From assembly GCA_013076295.1 (NCBI GenBank), contig RQOL01000833.1, forward strand, positions 248,001-312,000: 64,000 nucleotides of DNA. The letters are read 5' to 3'. Numbering within the stretch: position 1 is the first letter of the stretch; each line of letters starts with the position of its first letter. Under the pieces are notes generated by a model. The model was given only the letters and a program-made list of their open reading frames with translations, did no database searches and was not told the DNA's origin. Origin of the DNA: Sanderia malayensis. Taxonomy: Eukaryota; Cnidaria; Scyphozoa; Semaeostomeae; Pelagiidae. This document shows, in pieces, positions 1 through 11,600 of the stretch. Both the position numbers and the translations under genes were made by a program.

Positions 1-1090
1 ATCATCACTTAGCTGATTGTCGAGTTTGACACTGTACTTGATAATCTCTGCATCCATTTTCTTTATCTTGTCTTCAAGAAACTTGCAGCTTGCTCTCTGC
101 TGGAAAACAGTTGCCTTCAGTCTGGCATGGCTTGTTCCACTTAATGGAGCTTTTTTCTTAATGCAGCTTGGTTCTTGATTCTGCTTTATTAAAGCTCTCT
201 TTTTGCACTCATTTGCTAAAGATGTACAGCCTTCGCACGTTTTTGTACTGTCAGAATTTTGTAAGACATGACATGGTTTTGCTCAAAAAACTGACGGATT
301 TGGTATGGAATACTGCTTTCAAAGTCTATTGCTTTTGATACAGTATGAATAATTGCAGAGGTTTTTGCCTCATGGTCAATAACACCTTGACAAATTTTAG
401 CACTCTCTATTTTGCAAATCACAGCAGCTACTTTGTGACATTGCACTGATTTGTTAAATGTCTTATAAACAAAAAGCAGTCCGGTGGTAGCTTCCAATTA
501 AATACTGCAACAACGAATTGAAAATCTCGGTTTATCCTGATAACATACTTTGGTATGGCATATTCTTTGTTAAAAAACTGAACAAGAACAAAACTGTCCT
601 GATGACAAACTGTCCAGGTTGTTGTTAGTCTTTCCAGTCCCTCCTTCACACTTTCAAAACTTTTATAGGCAACTGGCTGTTCCAAAATCACATCCTTTAC
701 TATTTCTATATGTCTCCTCTCTACTGGTGGTTCTTTCGGATGACTCTTTTTGCGTAGATTTTCTGTTGGTATGGGTCCAGGGCGAAGAGTCTTCCTGCCT
801 TTTGCTGAAATCAGGAAAAATTATTTAGGTCCATCATTTTAAGTCCTGTTTACGCCTGGCCTGGCCGGGAGCCAGCAAAAGCAAAGCAAAATTTGAAAAG
901 GTGAAACAAATTGAAAAGAATAATCTTTAACAATAAACTTACGAGTAGTTTCTATATCATCTGATTTATAATGATTCTCGCAAAAGTATATATTTCCTTT
1001 CTCAATTTGTTGCTTCAAATCAGCGTTGCTAACGCGATAAGTTGTGACAATGTTCAAAACTTCTTTCCTCCAATTCTCATAAAATTATCG
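1..1090 (-). pseudogene. Broken THAP-domain gene, N-terminal part, runs off the left edge
   Basis: Read on the minus strand, the stretch from about 1086 to 942 encodes the C-terminal half of a THAP zinc finger: a Trp (ENWRKEV), then a Cys-x2-His pair in YFCENHYKSDDI. It ends at a GTAAGT donor near 941. A second exon starts at about 804 after a TTTCAG acceptor. It runs to the window edge with at least one stop (about 428) and a frame change. Its last part (about 250-1) carries a Cys-x2-Cys (CEGCTSLANECKKRA) followed by a Lys/Glu-rich, probably coiled-coil stretch, a layout I associate with THAP-type transposon proteins. No catalytic domain lies inside the window. I infer a decayed transposon-derived gene rather than a working host regulator. 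Confidence 0.55.
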
Positions 1091-1143
1091 GCTTCTTGGC
1101 GTGATGTTGAATAATGAAATGCCAGCATACTTTCCTGATTTAT

Positions 1144-1215
1144 TAGCTTTATTTGTAAAACAATCGTTTAAAACACAATTAGCTTTATTTGTAAAACAAT
1201 CGTTTAAAACACAAT
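1144..1215. repeat. Two perfect 36-bp tandem copies
   Basis: The unit beginning TAGCTTTATTTGTAAAACAA occurs twice back to back with a 36-bp period. It lies between the THAP pseudogene and the next gene and has no recognised function. Confidence 0.85.
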
Positions 1216-1588
1216 TAACCATTCCCAAGCAAATTAATGATGAAGTTGATAGCAGCAGTATGCGTGTTTTGCTGTGTTTCCGATAGGCCCAGTGCAGAGC
1301 TTGGCTGAGCTTGGACGTTCTTTGGTCAATTAATACGATTATTGAAGAACAATAACATCGCTAGAGTTCTGAGTCAGTTGCCAAACCAGTCCCTTTCTAC
1401 TAACTATGCTTCAACCCAAGGGATGAGCAATGAGCGGGAAAATATGCCAGAAATGGATCCGTTCACTTTGCGTAATATTTTCTGGGTGATCACCATAATT
1501 TTTATTGTGATTTAAATTGTCCGTTGTTTCCTTTTTTATTCAATTTATTTGTTACTCTAGTATTATAGTAAAAATTTTCAAGTTTGGA

Positions 1589-4307
1589 AATGAGTGTCAA
1601 TGATGTTGGTAAGTGAAAACTTGAAATTGTTTTGAAGAACTGTTTACAATGCTTTGCTTAGGCCCACGTACGGCTACACTAACAGGACTGGTTTGGGTAA
1701 GATAGTCTGCAGTGAATTTCTAATTTCTATTTACAGAGCTGGAGCCTTTAAAGAAGAAGCCGAAGGTACTCTACATATCCTTACGAAATTTTCTTTACAC
1801 AAATCATCTCACAGTCATAACCAACAGTTTTGATTAATGCTAATATTTTTCTGCAGATAAATTTTCTCTTCATTTAAACCATTTTAGTTCGCATTTGGCG
1901 ATGCGCACTCTTACATAGCCTTATAGGAGTTTGTTGTTTGTCATTTTTGTATTAAATATGTTTTTATTGACTTATTTCCTACCAACATAACTGCTAGATA
2001 ATATACGTTTGCTAAAAGATTAGAACTTTAACATTATATACTTAAATCTCTTAATTCAAAACTGATCTAATTGAAATGTGTTTGCATTTTCTTCCAATTT
2101 TCTTTTTCCACTGCTGCTGGACTAACATGAACAACTCATGCTTATCTAACGTCACGGGAGCATGTACCAGTATATCATAACAAATTTACTAGATTGCTTG
2201 TCACAGTCATAACCCTGTCATTTAATAAGAGTACTCCCAAAATTAAGGTACCTGCAAATTATGATCACAAATGCTACTTCTTTCAAATAATGTAGAGAGA
2301 TGGTCTTCGATTATGTTCAAATTGTGGGACATCTTCTGGTCTTCGCTGTTTGGTGTGTAAGAACTGCAGTTAACCTGTTCCTAAAAAAGAAAAAAATTGG
2401 AAAACTATTGAAGATCACAGTAAAAACATGACACCAACTTACATAAAACAGAAACTATTTGAAAGGGTGAGGATATGTTTTAATTTTTGTGCTAATTTAC
2501 ATTTAAAGTTGGCTATGCATCTTAATGTGCTTAGATCTATTCACTATCAAAATGAGTTTGCTTTGAATTGTGTATTGATTGCCCACTTTTTAACATATAT
2601 GAAGCATAACCGCACATTCAAATACTCATCATCAATAATACAAACACTTCTATCTTCTTTGAGTACAGATGGATCAGCTAGCTACAAAACCGGGTTGGAC
2701 TGGTATTATGTTCCTTGTCAATGACACAAAAGATGGGAACAGTCCTGGCAAACGTGTATACACACATACATACTCGACTAGAGGCACAGGCAAGAAACTT
2801 GAGAAACTCATGGGAGAAAAAGTTTTGAATGCAATTAAAAAATATTTGTATGGTAAGCTGTTGTTATGCTCTGATGTTAACCTGATTTTTTAATTCTTGA
2901 CTGAAAAATTTGCATTAAAGAAAGGAGCACCAGAAGCATAGAAGCTGGTGATGAGTAATCCCCTGTGCTGTTGTCCTTGCCCACTCTGTTGCCCTAAAAT
3001 TCTCTTGATCCTATAAGTTTTCACTTCTTTCAAAAGCACAGAGATTCTATTGTCTTGTGTCTTACCGTAAATCCCCGATTAAGCCCCCACATTCGAATAA
3101 GCTACCCCTCGATTAAGCCCCCACCTAAAAAATCATTTTTGCAAATAAGCCCCCCTCGAATAAGCCCCCATGGGGTCTTATTCGAGGGAAGCATAAGTGC
3201 AGAATAATATCTTTTTTCGAGAAAGCCCCCACAGGACAATAGCTATACAGTATCACTTCCTTTGACTCGAGACAACAAAGCCAAAAGAAAAGCGATTTTC
3301 GTGATGATAAACAAATTATAATATTTGTTTGATCTTCACACAGTACTTTGTGAAAAAAGATTAGCTGATTGAGAAAATTACGTCGTCTTTTTTCGGCCAA
3401 CCTTTGAGAAAAAAGCAAAACTTTGAAATAAGCCCCCGCTTCGAATAGCCCCCCTCCCCTCGAATAAGCCCCCACCCAAAAATTCATCTTTGCAAATAAG
3501 CCCCCTGGGGCTTATTCGATGATTTGCGGCACTATGTTTGCCAAGTTTATAAAATCATCTTTTTAAGCGCAAGACTGCTTCATTATGCAAATGTGTCTGC
3601 TGTTCATCTTATATTTTATTCATATATTTTTTTCACAAATTAATTTTACAGCAGAAAATATGGAAAGTAATGACACTTCATCTTCTTTGGCCCCAAGAGA
3701 TGTTTTACAGCCTGTACCAGATGCCTCTATTTCGCAATCATCATCAACATGCTCTAATTCTGAATCTCAACCTGATACCCTCACAACCATGGCTATTTCT
3801 GATCCTGTCAACTCAATTTATTGTTCAACTGCTTCTGAGTTTTCCACGGGTCCTTCTTCTGTTCAACAAAGTCTGTCTTCTGTTATTTCTACCACCAACC
3901 TAATTACCTCTTCTGCATTCGCCACTTCTGATACATCTGCGTCTTTTCATATTTTGTCTTCTGTGGCTAACTCTAAACCTTCAGCTAACCTGTCTTCCAA
4001 TGCTTGCCCTACCTCATTAGCTAGTCTACAAAGTCTGTCTTCTGTTATTTCTACTACCACTATATCAGCTATCCCGGCTGTTCCTTTCATTACTATTGCT
4101 TCTGCTCCTCTCAGTTTGCTTTCTTCGGCTCCTTGGAGCAATATTTCTCTTGCTCAGCAGCCTGGTAATGACCCAAATTCCAGGACCATACGTGGTAGAA
4201 TTCTGACTGCGAAAAATGGCAAAAAGTTTTCTCAGATTATAGATAAACTAGCCCGGGGCGCTCGCGTTCGCTCGCTTCCCGGAGGGGGGCAAGTGAAAAA
4301 AACTTAA
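1589..4307 (+). CDS. Five-exon gene of unknown function (zinc-ribbon-like N-terminus, Ser/Thr-rich C-terminus)
   Basis: I assemble five exons with GT-AG junctions that keep phase: 1589-1607 (ATG start, MSVNDV), 1737-1766, about 2294-2466, 2669-2852 and 3652-4307. Exon 3 has two Cys-x2-Cys pairs (CSNC, CLVCKNC), like a small zinc ribbon, but contains an in-frame TAA at about 2372. Exon 4 encodes a basic segment beginning MDQLATKPGWTG. Exon 5 encodes about 200 residues dominated by Ser and Thr, probably disordered, then the basic ending GKKFSQIIDK. The original stop appears to be the TAA now found after the Helitron at 5184. The Helitron at 4248 has replaced it, adding about 19 foreign residues before a new stop at 4305. 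I do not recognise the family. The stop in exon 3 means it is either a pseudogene or spliced differently there. Confidence 0.5.
3063..3531. mobile_element. MITE-like element built of AATAAGCCCCC motifs
   Basis: The ends are imperfect inverted repeats: TACCGTAAATCCCCGATTAA at the left, and TGCCGCAAATCATCGAATAA read inward from the right. Each is followed by runs of the motif (C)GAATAAGCCCCC in both orientations. It sits in the intron between exons 4 and 5 of the preceding gene. The 120-codon minus-strand reading frame inside is a by-product of the repeats. The superfamily is not determined. Confidence 0.65.
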
Positions 4308-5183
4308 TGTGGTTGGCGCACCTCGTGCGCTGCATTCGCTAACGCTCATGCCTCTTTTGACCCCACGTACAATGGGTTAGCCCGCTGCGCTCGCCTGTGG
4401 TTGGCGCACTTCGTGCGCTGCATTCGCCTACGCTCATGCCCCTTTCAACCCCACGTACCATGGGTTAGCTCGCTACGCTCGCCTGTCTATCTATTATCAA
4501 GAAACATTGACTGATAGGGCGCACTTCGTGCGCTGCATTCGCTTCGCTCATGCCTCTTTCAACCCCACGTACAATGGGTTAGCTCGCTGCGCTCGCCTGT
4601 CTATCTATTATCAAGAAACATTGACTGATAGGGCGCACTTCGTGCGCTGCATTCGCTTCGCTCGTGCCTCTGCCTACTCCTCTTGCAACAGCTTGGCTCG
4701 CTTCGCTCGCCTGATAACCCCTTATCATAATTTGTTTGTTAAAACTTTGGGCTTGTTTACATTAGGCCTAAGCATCGCAGCTGTTCTCGTGAAGTTGCAA
4801 AAGAGCCAATCAACTTGCACGTATTCGTGAACAGCGAATACGTGGTTCGAAAATAGAGTTCGCGACGCGAATTTGGAATTTTCGCCACCGTAAACTGTAG
4901 TTTTTTCGTGATAGCACAATTAGCAGAATAATTAATGGAATAATTCAAAAGAACTTTAAAAACACGAAACCAAAAATAGATAACCTTGGTCTAATTAATA
5001 ATTGGCACTTTCCATTTGAAATTTAGCGCAATAAATGTACAAACAAAAAAGCCTTTTTGATTACACGGTTCGCCGTTTCGGCCCATTGTTTTGAGGCGTT
5101 CGACCTATTGTTTCGGGTCGAATCTATTGTTTTTGGCAAGAAAGTGCGTCATCACGTGACCTCCGCAGAATATATATATTAGA
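4248..5183 (-). mobile_element. Non-autonomous Helitron 1 (936 bp)
   Basis: Read on the minus strand it starts with TCTAATATATATATTCTG and ends with a GC-rich hairpin followed by CTAG (rc of 4248-4251), with T as the next base. These are the classic Helitron 5' TC and 3' hairpin-CTRR-T marks. Inside are a few copies of a unit with the palindrome GCGCACTTCGTGCGC, then about 500 bp shared with three other copies in the window (the segments CGTGATAGCACAATTAGCAG and GGTTCGCCGTTTCGG). It has no Rep/helicase. It is inserted between A4247 and T5184, exactly before the stop codon of the upstream gene. Confidence 0.8.
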
Positions 5184-7290
5184 TAATTAAAATTTATTAC
5201 ATCATGTTATTATATTGATTATTATATTAGTATAGTCTGTAGACGTCATACTATATTATAATTTACATTTATCACCAATATGATTAATATATATAATGTA
5301 AAGTTTGATGTTAAAGCATATTATATATTATATAATATACACATCATGTTTTGGATGTATGAAATGGCTTTTTTGGCATTTTCACTTACAGCAGAGAATC
5401 GTTATAAGTGGCTCAGTTTTTCCATGTGGATCTCGATGCCAAGGTGGGCTGGATAGTAGTATTTGTGACACAGTTCACCATGTCTGATAAAAAGCTAATT
5501 TTTCTTGTCCTGACACTTTTTTATTTTATAACAAACTAAGACTTGTTGTTTGTATTCAAAGCTCTTAACCTTTGAGACCTTTATTTACTGGAATTAAAAT
5601 GTTTGGGCACCTCAAATGTCCAAAAAGACTACACGTTATTTTGCATAAAAATCTTCGCTAGAACCTTATTTGTAGACATTTTTTAATTTTGAAGCTTTTT
5701 GTGAACGTAAACGTAAAAGTAAACGTTTCTTATTATATAGTTAAAAATTGCACGCATAGTATCGAAAAAATTGGAAAATAAATTGAACATAAACTTCAAC
5801 GGGAAATTCGATCATATATGTAGATTTTTAATAATTTTAATCAATGAGCATAATATTTACTCCATTTATACCAGGACAAGTCACGGTCAGTTTCTTACGA
5901 AGCAGCTTTTCATTAAAAAACGTGTAATTTTTGACCTTCGTTGCCTTTAATGTATGCTATGCAGAACAAGGAAACATATTAGTGACTTTTTGCAAATATA
6001 ACCACATTGACGATTATATTCCCAGAAATTGAAGGCATGGGTAAACTGATATTCTTCGCTTGACTTTATTTCCATATAGTAATACATACAATAAAATTTT
6101 TAATGAGGCTGTTCAAAAAATTCACACCAGATATCAAGCTGTTAATGGCCTTAATTCGTACATGCTTGCAAAAGATTCTGTTGTTATATGTACTTTGCAA
6201 ATATAAATGCAAACTGATCGAAAATTGTACCTATTGATGATAAGTGCATCCAAATAATGTTTTTGTTTGAATTTGGTTCAAATTTTGACAATTTCTGATA
6301 ATGTCATAAATGAATTTTTACAAATTTATTGATGGAATCAAGCCCGTTGGAACAGAGGAGAGGCTGGGGAGGTGAGGAGAGGAGAGGCTAAAAACTTACG
6401 ATGGTTTTAATATGTCTACCATTGAATTCATCTGTTTATATGGTCAATAGTTGAATAAAGGCTCTACCCTGGAGATTTTCATGAATTTTTTCTCTTTGTG
6501 CTCACAGTGAACATAGTTGGTATGGTTTAAGTTTTTCTTTATCCCTTGAGAAAAAGGAAGCGAATGCATGCCAAAATGCTAAATGTCAACTAAAAGCACA
6601 TGGCTTGAGTTTGCTTTGTTGTACTAAGTTTTTCATCTCATAGCTGAAAGGGAAGCAAACAACAAGGCATAAAATTTCGGAATTTCATGTTCGACTTCGT
6701 AATCACTGAAGCAACCTGATAACTTGTCATTGAAAATCCAGACCGAACATAGTTTAATGGTGAGTACCTATAAGCTTTATATGCAGCTTTTTTAATTTTT
6801 CATATTTTTTATTTATAGGCGCACTTGGTGCGCTGCATTCGCTTAAGACAACAAGATACAATACGAGAAGCACAAATGTTCAAGCGATGATCCATGTTCT
6901 CAAGTTTGGTTAACTCTTTGCATGATTCAGTCATCATCAAAACACATCCCTAAACAAATTTTGAGTTTCAAGTCACAATATAATGCTAAGAAATTGAAAT
7001 TCTAAAAACAACAAGTTCTTTATTTTTTTTGTTTCAATTGAAACCAGTATTTGAAGTTTCGACAAACTTTTACTAATGAAGTTGCGATTCTTTCAATCAT
7101 TGACTTGGATGATGGGAAGATGGAACATTCTCAAAACAATAAAAAAGAATAAAAGACAACAAATGAAATAAAGTAACGTAGTATCGAATAGGGGTCAATC
7201 GAAACTTAAAAAAGCAAAAAACAACAGCAAAAACTACAAAAAATTTAAGAAAAGCATTTATAATGGTTTAAATTAATTCTCTATAAAAAA
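5184..7290. other. AT-rich stretch without a recognisable gene
   Basis: No convincing coding potential or element ends were seen. A single partial Helitron-array unit (GGCGCACTTGGTGCGCTGCA, 6819-6848) and a short purine-rich GGAGAGG cluster (about 6340-6390) are the only landmarks. The first part is probably the 3' flank of the five-exon gene. Confidence 0.5.
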
Positions 7291-7299
7291 TCAAGTAAT

Positions 7300-7896
7300 T
7301 AAGACAGTGTCCAGCTCATCATTGTCATTGATGTATTGATCATCTTCTTCGGAAGAGTCGTCGCTTTCATCAGCTTCTTGATTTCAAGAAAGGGCAATAA
7401 GCTGAGACCCAAGTGCTTTTTTGAACAAATCAGCACAGTCTCCAAGTTTTCTTTCGCATAATGCAATGCCAGACAGCTTTAAACAGCGTAAGCCCCACAA
7501 CCTTTCTGAAGTTGTTTGGCTGTCTAGAGATATTAAAAAATCATCCTGCAAAAAAGGCACTGATATCAGAAAATTTGTTATGTGAGCACAAAATGATAGA
7601 ATAGTTAACTAAATTTTGTTGTCACCCTGACGTTTTGTCTTGAAGGTACGTTAAGTAAAAGTCTATCTCTCGTTGTGTAGTTCTTGCCCGACTCTATGTC
7701 TACAAAACATCAACAGAATCTTACTTCAGAAAAAATTTCGGTAAAATAATTAAACACGCTGCAACAAAATAGTTACAGCCTTATATGTATCAATGGAAAC
7801 GACATTGTCTTTTAGCTCATTGAATTTATTCTTGTAGTACAAGCAATAGGCTTTCATTCCCCCGAGAGAAAGCTGCAACTCTTCTTTACATCTTTT
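7300..7896 (-). pseudogene. KDZ-1 transposase gene, C-terminal exons, cut off by the Academ-like insertion
   Basis: Minus-strand exons continue the KDZ-1 protein after the element at 7899. The first segment, from 7895 to about 7783, begins IKRCKEELQLSLGG. A small exon lies at about 7700-7640 after a TTTTGTAG acceptor. The last, at about 7550-7310, has SERLWGLRCLKLSG and then an acidic tail rich in Asp, Glu and Ser. An in-frame TGA at about 7393 precedes the acidic tail, so the copy is probably dead or ends there. The joined frame with 17187 is the evidence that both parts are one gene. Confidence 0.7.
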
Positions 7897-7898
7897 AA

Positions 7899-8207
7899 TA
7901 GACAGGGAATTTATCATAACATTCTAGCAAATCGGGTAACGCAAAATCTGAAGGCAGTTCTGGCATCTGTGAGGGAAGGCGGTCATTTTAAGCCTTGGGA
8001 ACATTCTGGCAAATAAACCATTGTGACGTAATCGATGACGTCATGTGACCACGGTCACAAGAAATCCGACCTCTGATTAGTTCATTAGAAAGAGTATCAA
8101 AAAGCGAATAAATAATTATAAAACACTAATATAATTTGACTTATATTTCGAGAGATACGGCCATTTCAAAAGTGTCAAAAAATTCAAAATGGCGGATAGC
8201 AATTCTG
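7899..8207 (+). repeat. Left terminal inverted repeat of the Academ-like element
   Basis: About 309 bp, matching the inverted right end (16859-17183) with few substitutions up to the segment AAAATGGCGGATAGCAA. It contains CGTAATCGATGACGTCATGT and the small palindrome GTGACCACGGTCAC, possible protein-binding sites. It lacks a ~14-bp duplicated stretch present in the right copy. Confidence 0.9.
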
Positions 8208-8635
8208 AGAACAAGTCAATTTGTCAGCCAATAATTGTCAATATAGCACGAATGATGAATTCTGACATGTCAGATTTGTCAGAGAAATCATAATTTTCTA
8301 AAAATTGTTACCAGAAATGATATTATTTGCTTGAATTAACCGTTGTTTCTGTTCACACTTAATCAATACAATAATGGCTTCCCATGTTTGATGGTGGGTT
8401 TTGAGTTTCCTTTCAATCCTACCTCCGTGAAAAGTCATAAGTGTCACTTTGTATTAAGCACACCACCCTCAAAACACCATGTGTGGTAGAAATGCTTTCT
8501 ATTTATCAGAAACACGCTCTGTGAGGTGAGCAGTCTTTCTTTTAAAACAACAGATTTATGCTATTTGGGACGCGAGTCAAATTAATTCAAAATGTAGATA
8601 CATGCTGGCTTTGAAAGATGTCTTAGTATTGAAGA

Positions 8636-11600
8636 ATGAGTCTTTCTAAAGCATTTCTTAGTACTGACTTACAAACGAAAAATAATGTTTGTATGATTTG
8701 CAATCGTAATAATAAATAATAATAATAATAATGAATTTTTATACAGGTTAAAAACTTCAGCTACGTAAAAACATATTTACAGCTGTTATCAATGTTCCAC
8801 CTGTTTAAAAACAAAAGTCAAAAAGAAAATAAATTAAGATCTTAATATAAAAGCACTGGTAAAAAGATAATATCAAGTATGTAGAAGAGTTAACAAATTA
8901 ATTTAAGTATTGTTGTTAAGTGTGTCTAAAATTTACTTTCAAAAAATTCTTTGAGGAGTTTATCAAACGCACTGGTAGTGGTTGCCTTCCTAACAGACAG
9001 TGGTAGTTCATTGAATATCTTTGCACCGCTGTACTTGAATGATTGTTTACCAAGTTCAAGCTTGACTTTCGGAAGAACGAGAAGATGCCCCTTGTTACGA
9101 GTAACCATCTGGTGTTCTCGAATTTGAAAGTAGTCTTCGAAGTTGGTACATACTTCGTTTTCCAAAGCGCGTTTAACTATCAGAAGTGCCTCTTTCTTGA
9201 TTGAGTTTAATATGCTTGGTACAGATCTCCCAATTATTTGTTTCGCTCGCCGTTCTAAGGAAGAAAATCGACTTTCCTGTGTTTTAGTGTACGCCAACTT
9301 CACTGGCCCTCTGTATGTCAGCAATGGGACAATCATCATTGTGTATATTCTGTAGGCGGCATCTTGAGTCAAAAAGCAACGGAGTCGTTTTAGTAGCCTG
9401 AGCCTGCCGCTTGCTTTTTTGTAAATCTTGTCGAAGTTTGTGTTAAAGTTAAGATGACGATCGACGATGTTTCCCAAGTATTTATATTCTGAAACGTTGT
9501 TTATTTTTTGTCCTTTGTAAGATAAATCAAGTTCTTTATTGGTTGTTTGCAGTCGTTTAGCGGTGCCAAATATCATTGCTTCAGTTTTCCCCCTTTTAAG
9601 GTTGATAATGAGTTCATTGCTATCAAAATACTCCGCAACGCTCTTCAAGTCCTGGTTTAGTAAAAGTTCGATGTTTTCCTTTTCCTTTCCGTTTACATAA
9701 ATCACCGTGTCATCAGCATACTTGACGACCCTGCTGTGTTTCACGCAATCAGGGAAGTCATTGAAGAATATGATGAACAACAAGGGTCCAAGTATCGACC
9801 CCTGCGGTACACCGTTTAACAATTGATGCTTCGTAGACAATGCTTTATCAACGCAAACGACTTGATTTCTATTAAAAAGGTAATTTGTGAACCACTCTAA
9901 TTCCAGTCCAGAAATTCCGTACTCCTGTAGCTTGTGTAGTAATAGACCATGTCCAATGGTATCAAACGCTTTTGTTAAATCGATATATACAGCTCCTACC
10001 ATGTGACCATTGTCAATACTTTTTCTGATATCATCAAACAAAAAGGTTGACGCAAGTTTTGTTGAACGTTGATGTCGATAGCCGAATTGTGCGTTGGTCA
10101 AAAGCTTATTAGCCTCTAAGAAGTCTAATAATTGCCTATGAACAGCTCGTTCAATGATTTTAGAGAATATCGGCAGTATAGAAATAGGACGGTAGTTTTC
10201 TGGCTTTTTATCTCCGTTTTTGTGTATTGGTATTATTTTTGCTTTTTTCCAGATTGATGGTATTTCTCCAGAAATGATAGATAGGTTAATGATATATGCA
10301 AGAGGCTTCGATATTTGCTCAGCACAGTCTTTGATCATTCCTGGTGGAAGTTCGTCAAGTCCCGTGGATTTATTTCTTTTGAGTGCTTTTAATTGTTTCT
10401 CAACAAACATTTTTGAAACGTATGAAAACCGGAAGATTTCATTGGTTTTTTTGCAGACTGGTATCTTACGCCATACATAATCTATCATCGTGGTAAACTT
10501 TGACTTCAGATCTTTTACAACATTTCCGAAGTAACTAGCAAAAGTGTTAGCAGTTCTTTCGTTTTCACTTTCGTTTTGGTTTATGGACACTTTCATTTTC
10601 GATTTTAATGGAAAAACTCTTTTTACTGCATCCCAGAATTTTCTCGCATTCCCTTGACTCTCGTTGATGAGGTTTCGATGGTATTTCCTCTTTGCTTCTT
10701 TCAGTTTTCCGTTACATTTGTTCTTTGAACACTTGAAAATCTTCTTGGGACTTGGTTTTGCGTGCTTTTCTTAACGCTTGATCGCGTTCGTTCATTAATT
10801 TTCGCAAATCCACTTTTAACCAGGGAGCTGGTTTTCCTTTAATTATTTTGCTTTTGAAAGGCGCGTGTTTGTCAAAAATATCTTTCAAAGTCTTTGTGAA
10901 AATGTTCGCAGCTAATTCAATGTTATTGCAGTCGTAGAGGAATCCCCAGTTTATTAGTTTTGAGTCTTCAGCTAATTTACCAGCATCGTAATTTTTGTAA
11001 TCTCGCGAGATTACTGATCTAGATGTGTATCTTTTGCAGTTTAGCTTTCTTATACAACCAATCAGTTCGTGATCTCCAATTGACAATGGTGTGACAATAA
11101 TTTTATTGATATTCATTGGATTGTTTGTTAAAATTAAATCGATCAGTGTTTCTGTTGTCTGAGTGATTCTTGTTGGTTCAGAGACCATTTGTTCAAAACC
11201 ATTCAAGTTTATAGTTGTTTTCAACTCTTTGTTATCGTTGGGGTTGAGAAAATTTGCGTTGAAATCCCCGAGGATGATGACTTCTCTTTGTTCCTTTTGT
11301 GCAGCAATTAACGATTCGTTGAATTCAGTGTTGAAATTTTTCGACAAATGTTTTGAGCTGTTTGGAGGACGGTAATAACAAGCGATAAGAATAGATTTTG
11401 CTTTCTTGATAAAAATTTCCAACCATAAACATTCCGTTGAGTTTCTCTCTAATTCAGTGCGCCTTTTCCACTGTAGTCCATTTTTAACATATATTCCAAC
11501 TCCACCTCCTTGCCCTCTTTTTCTATTATTGGCAACAAATTGATAGTTAGGAATTTCAAATAAAACTTCTTCGGATTCGTTGTTTACGTGAGTTTCAGTT

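Noticed and set aside
2669..2852. Methyl-CpG-binding-like domain in exon 4 of the five-exon gene
   Set aside because: The Gly-Trp and Gly-Lys-Arg placement is only loosely similar. Not enough to name a domain.
3125..3487. 120-codon minus-strand frame
   Set aside because: It lies within the AATAAGCCCCC repeat element and consists of repeat-derived residues.
9143..9355. Plus-strand frames across LINE-A and likewise across LINE-B
   Set aside because: They are antisense shadows of the reverse transcriptase ORFs without motifs of their own.
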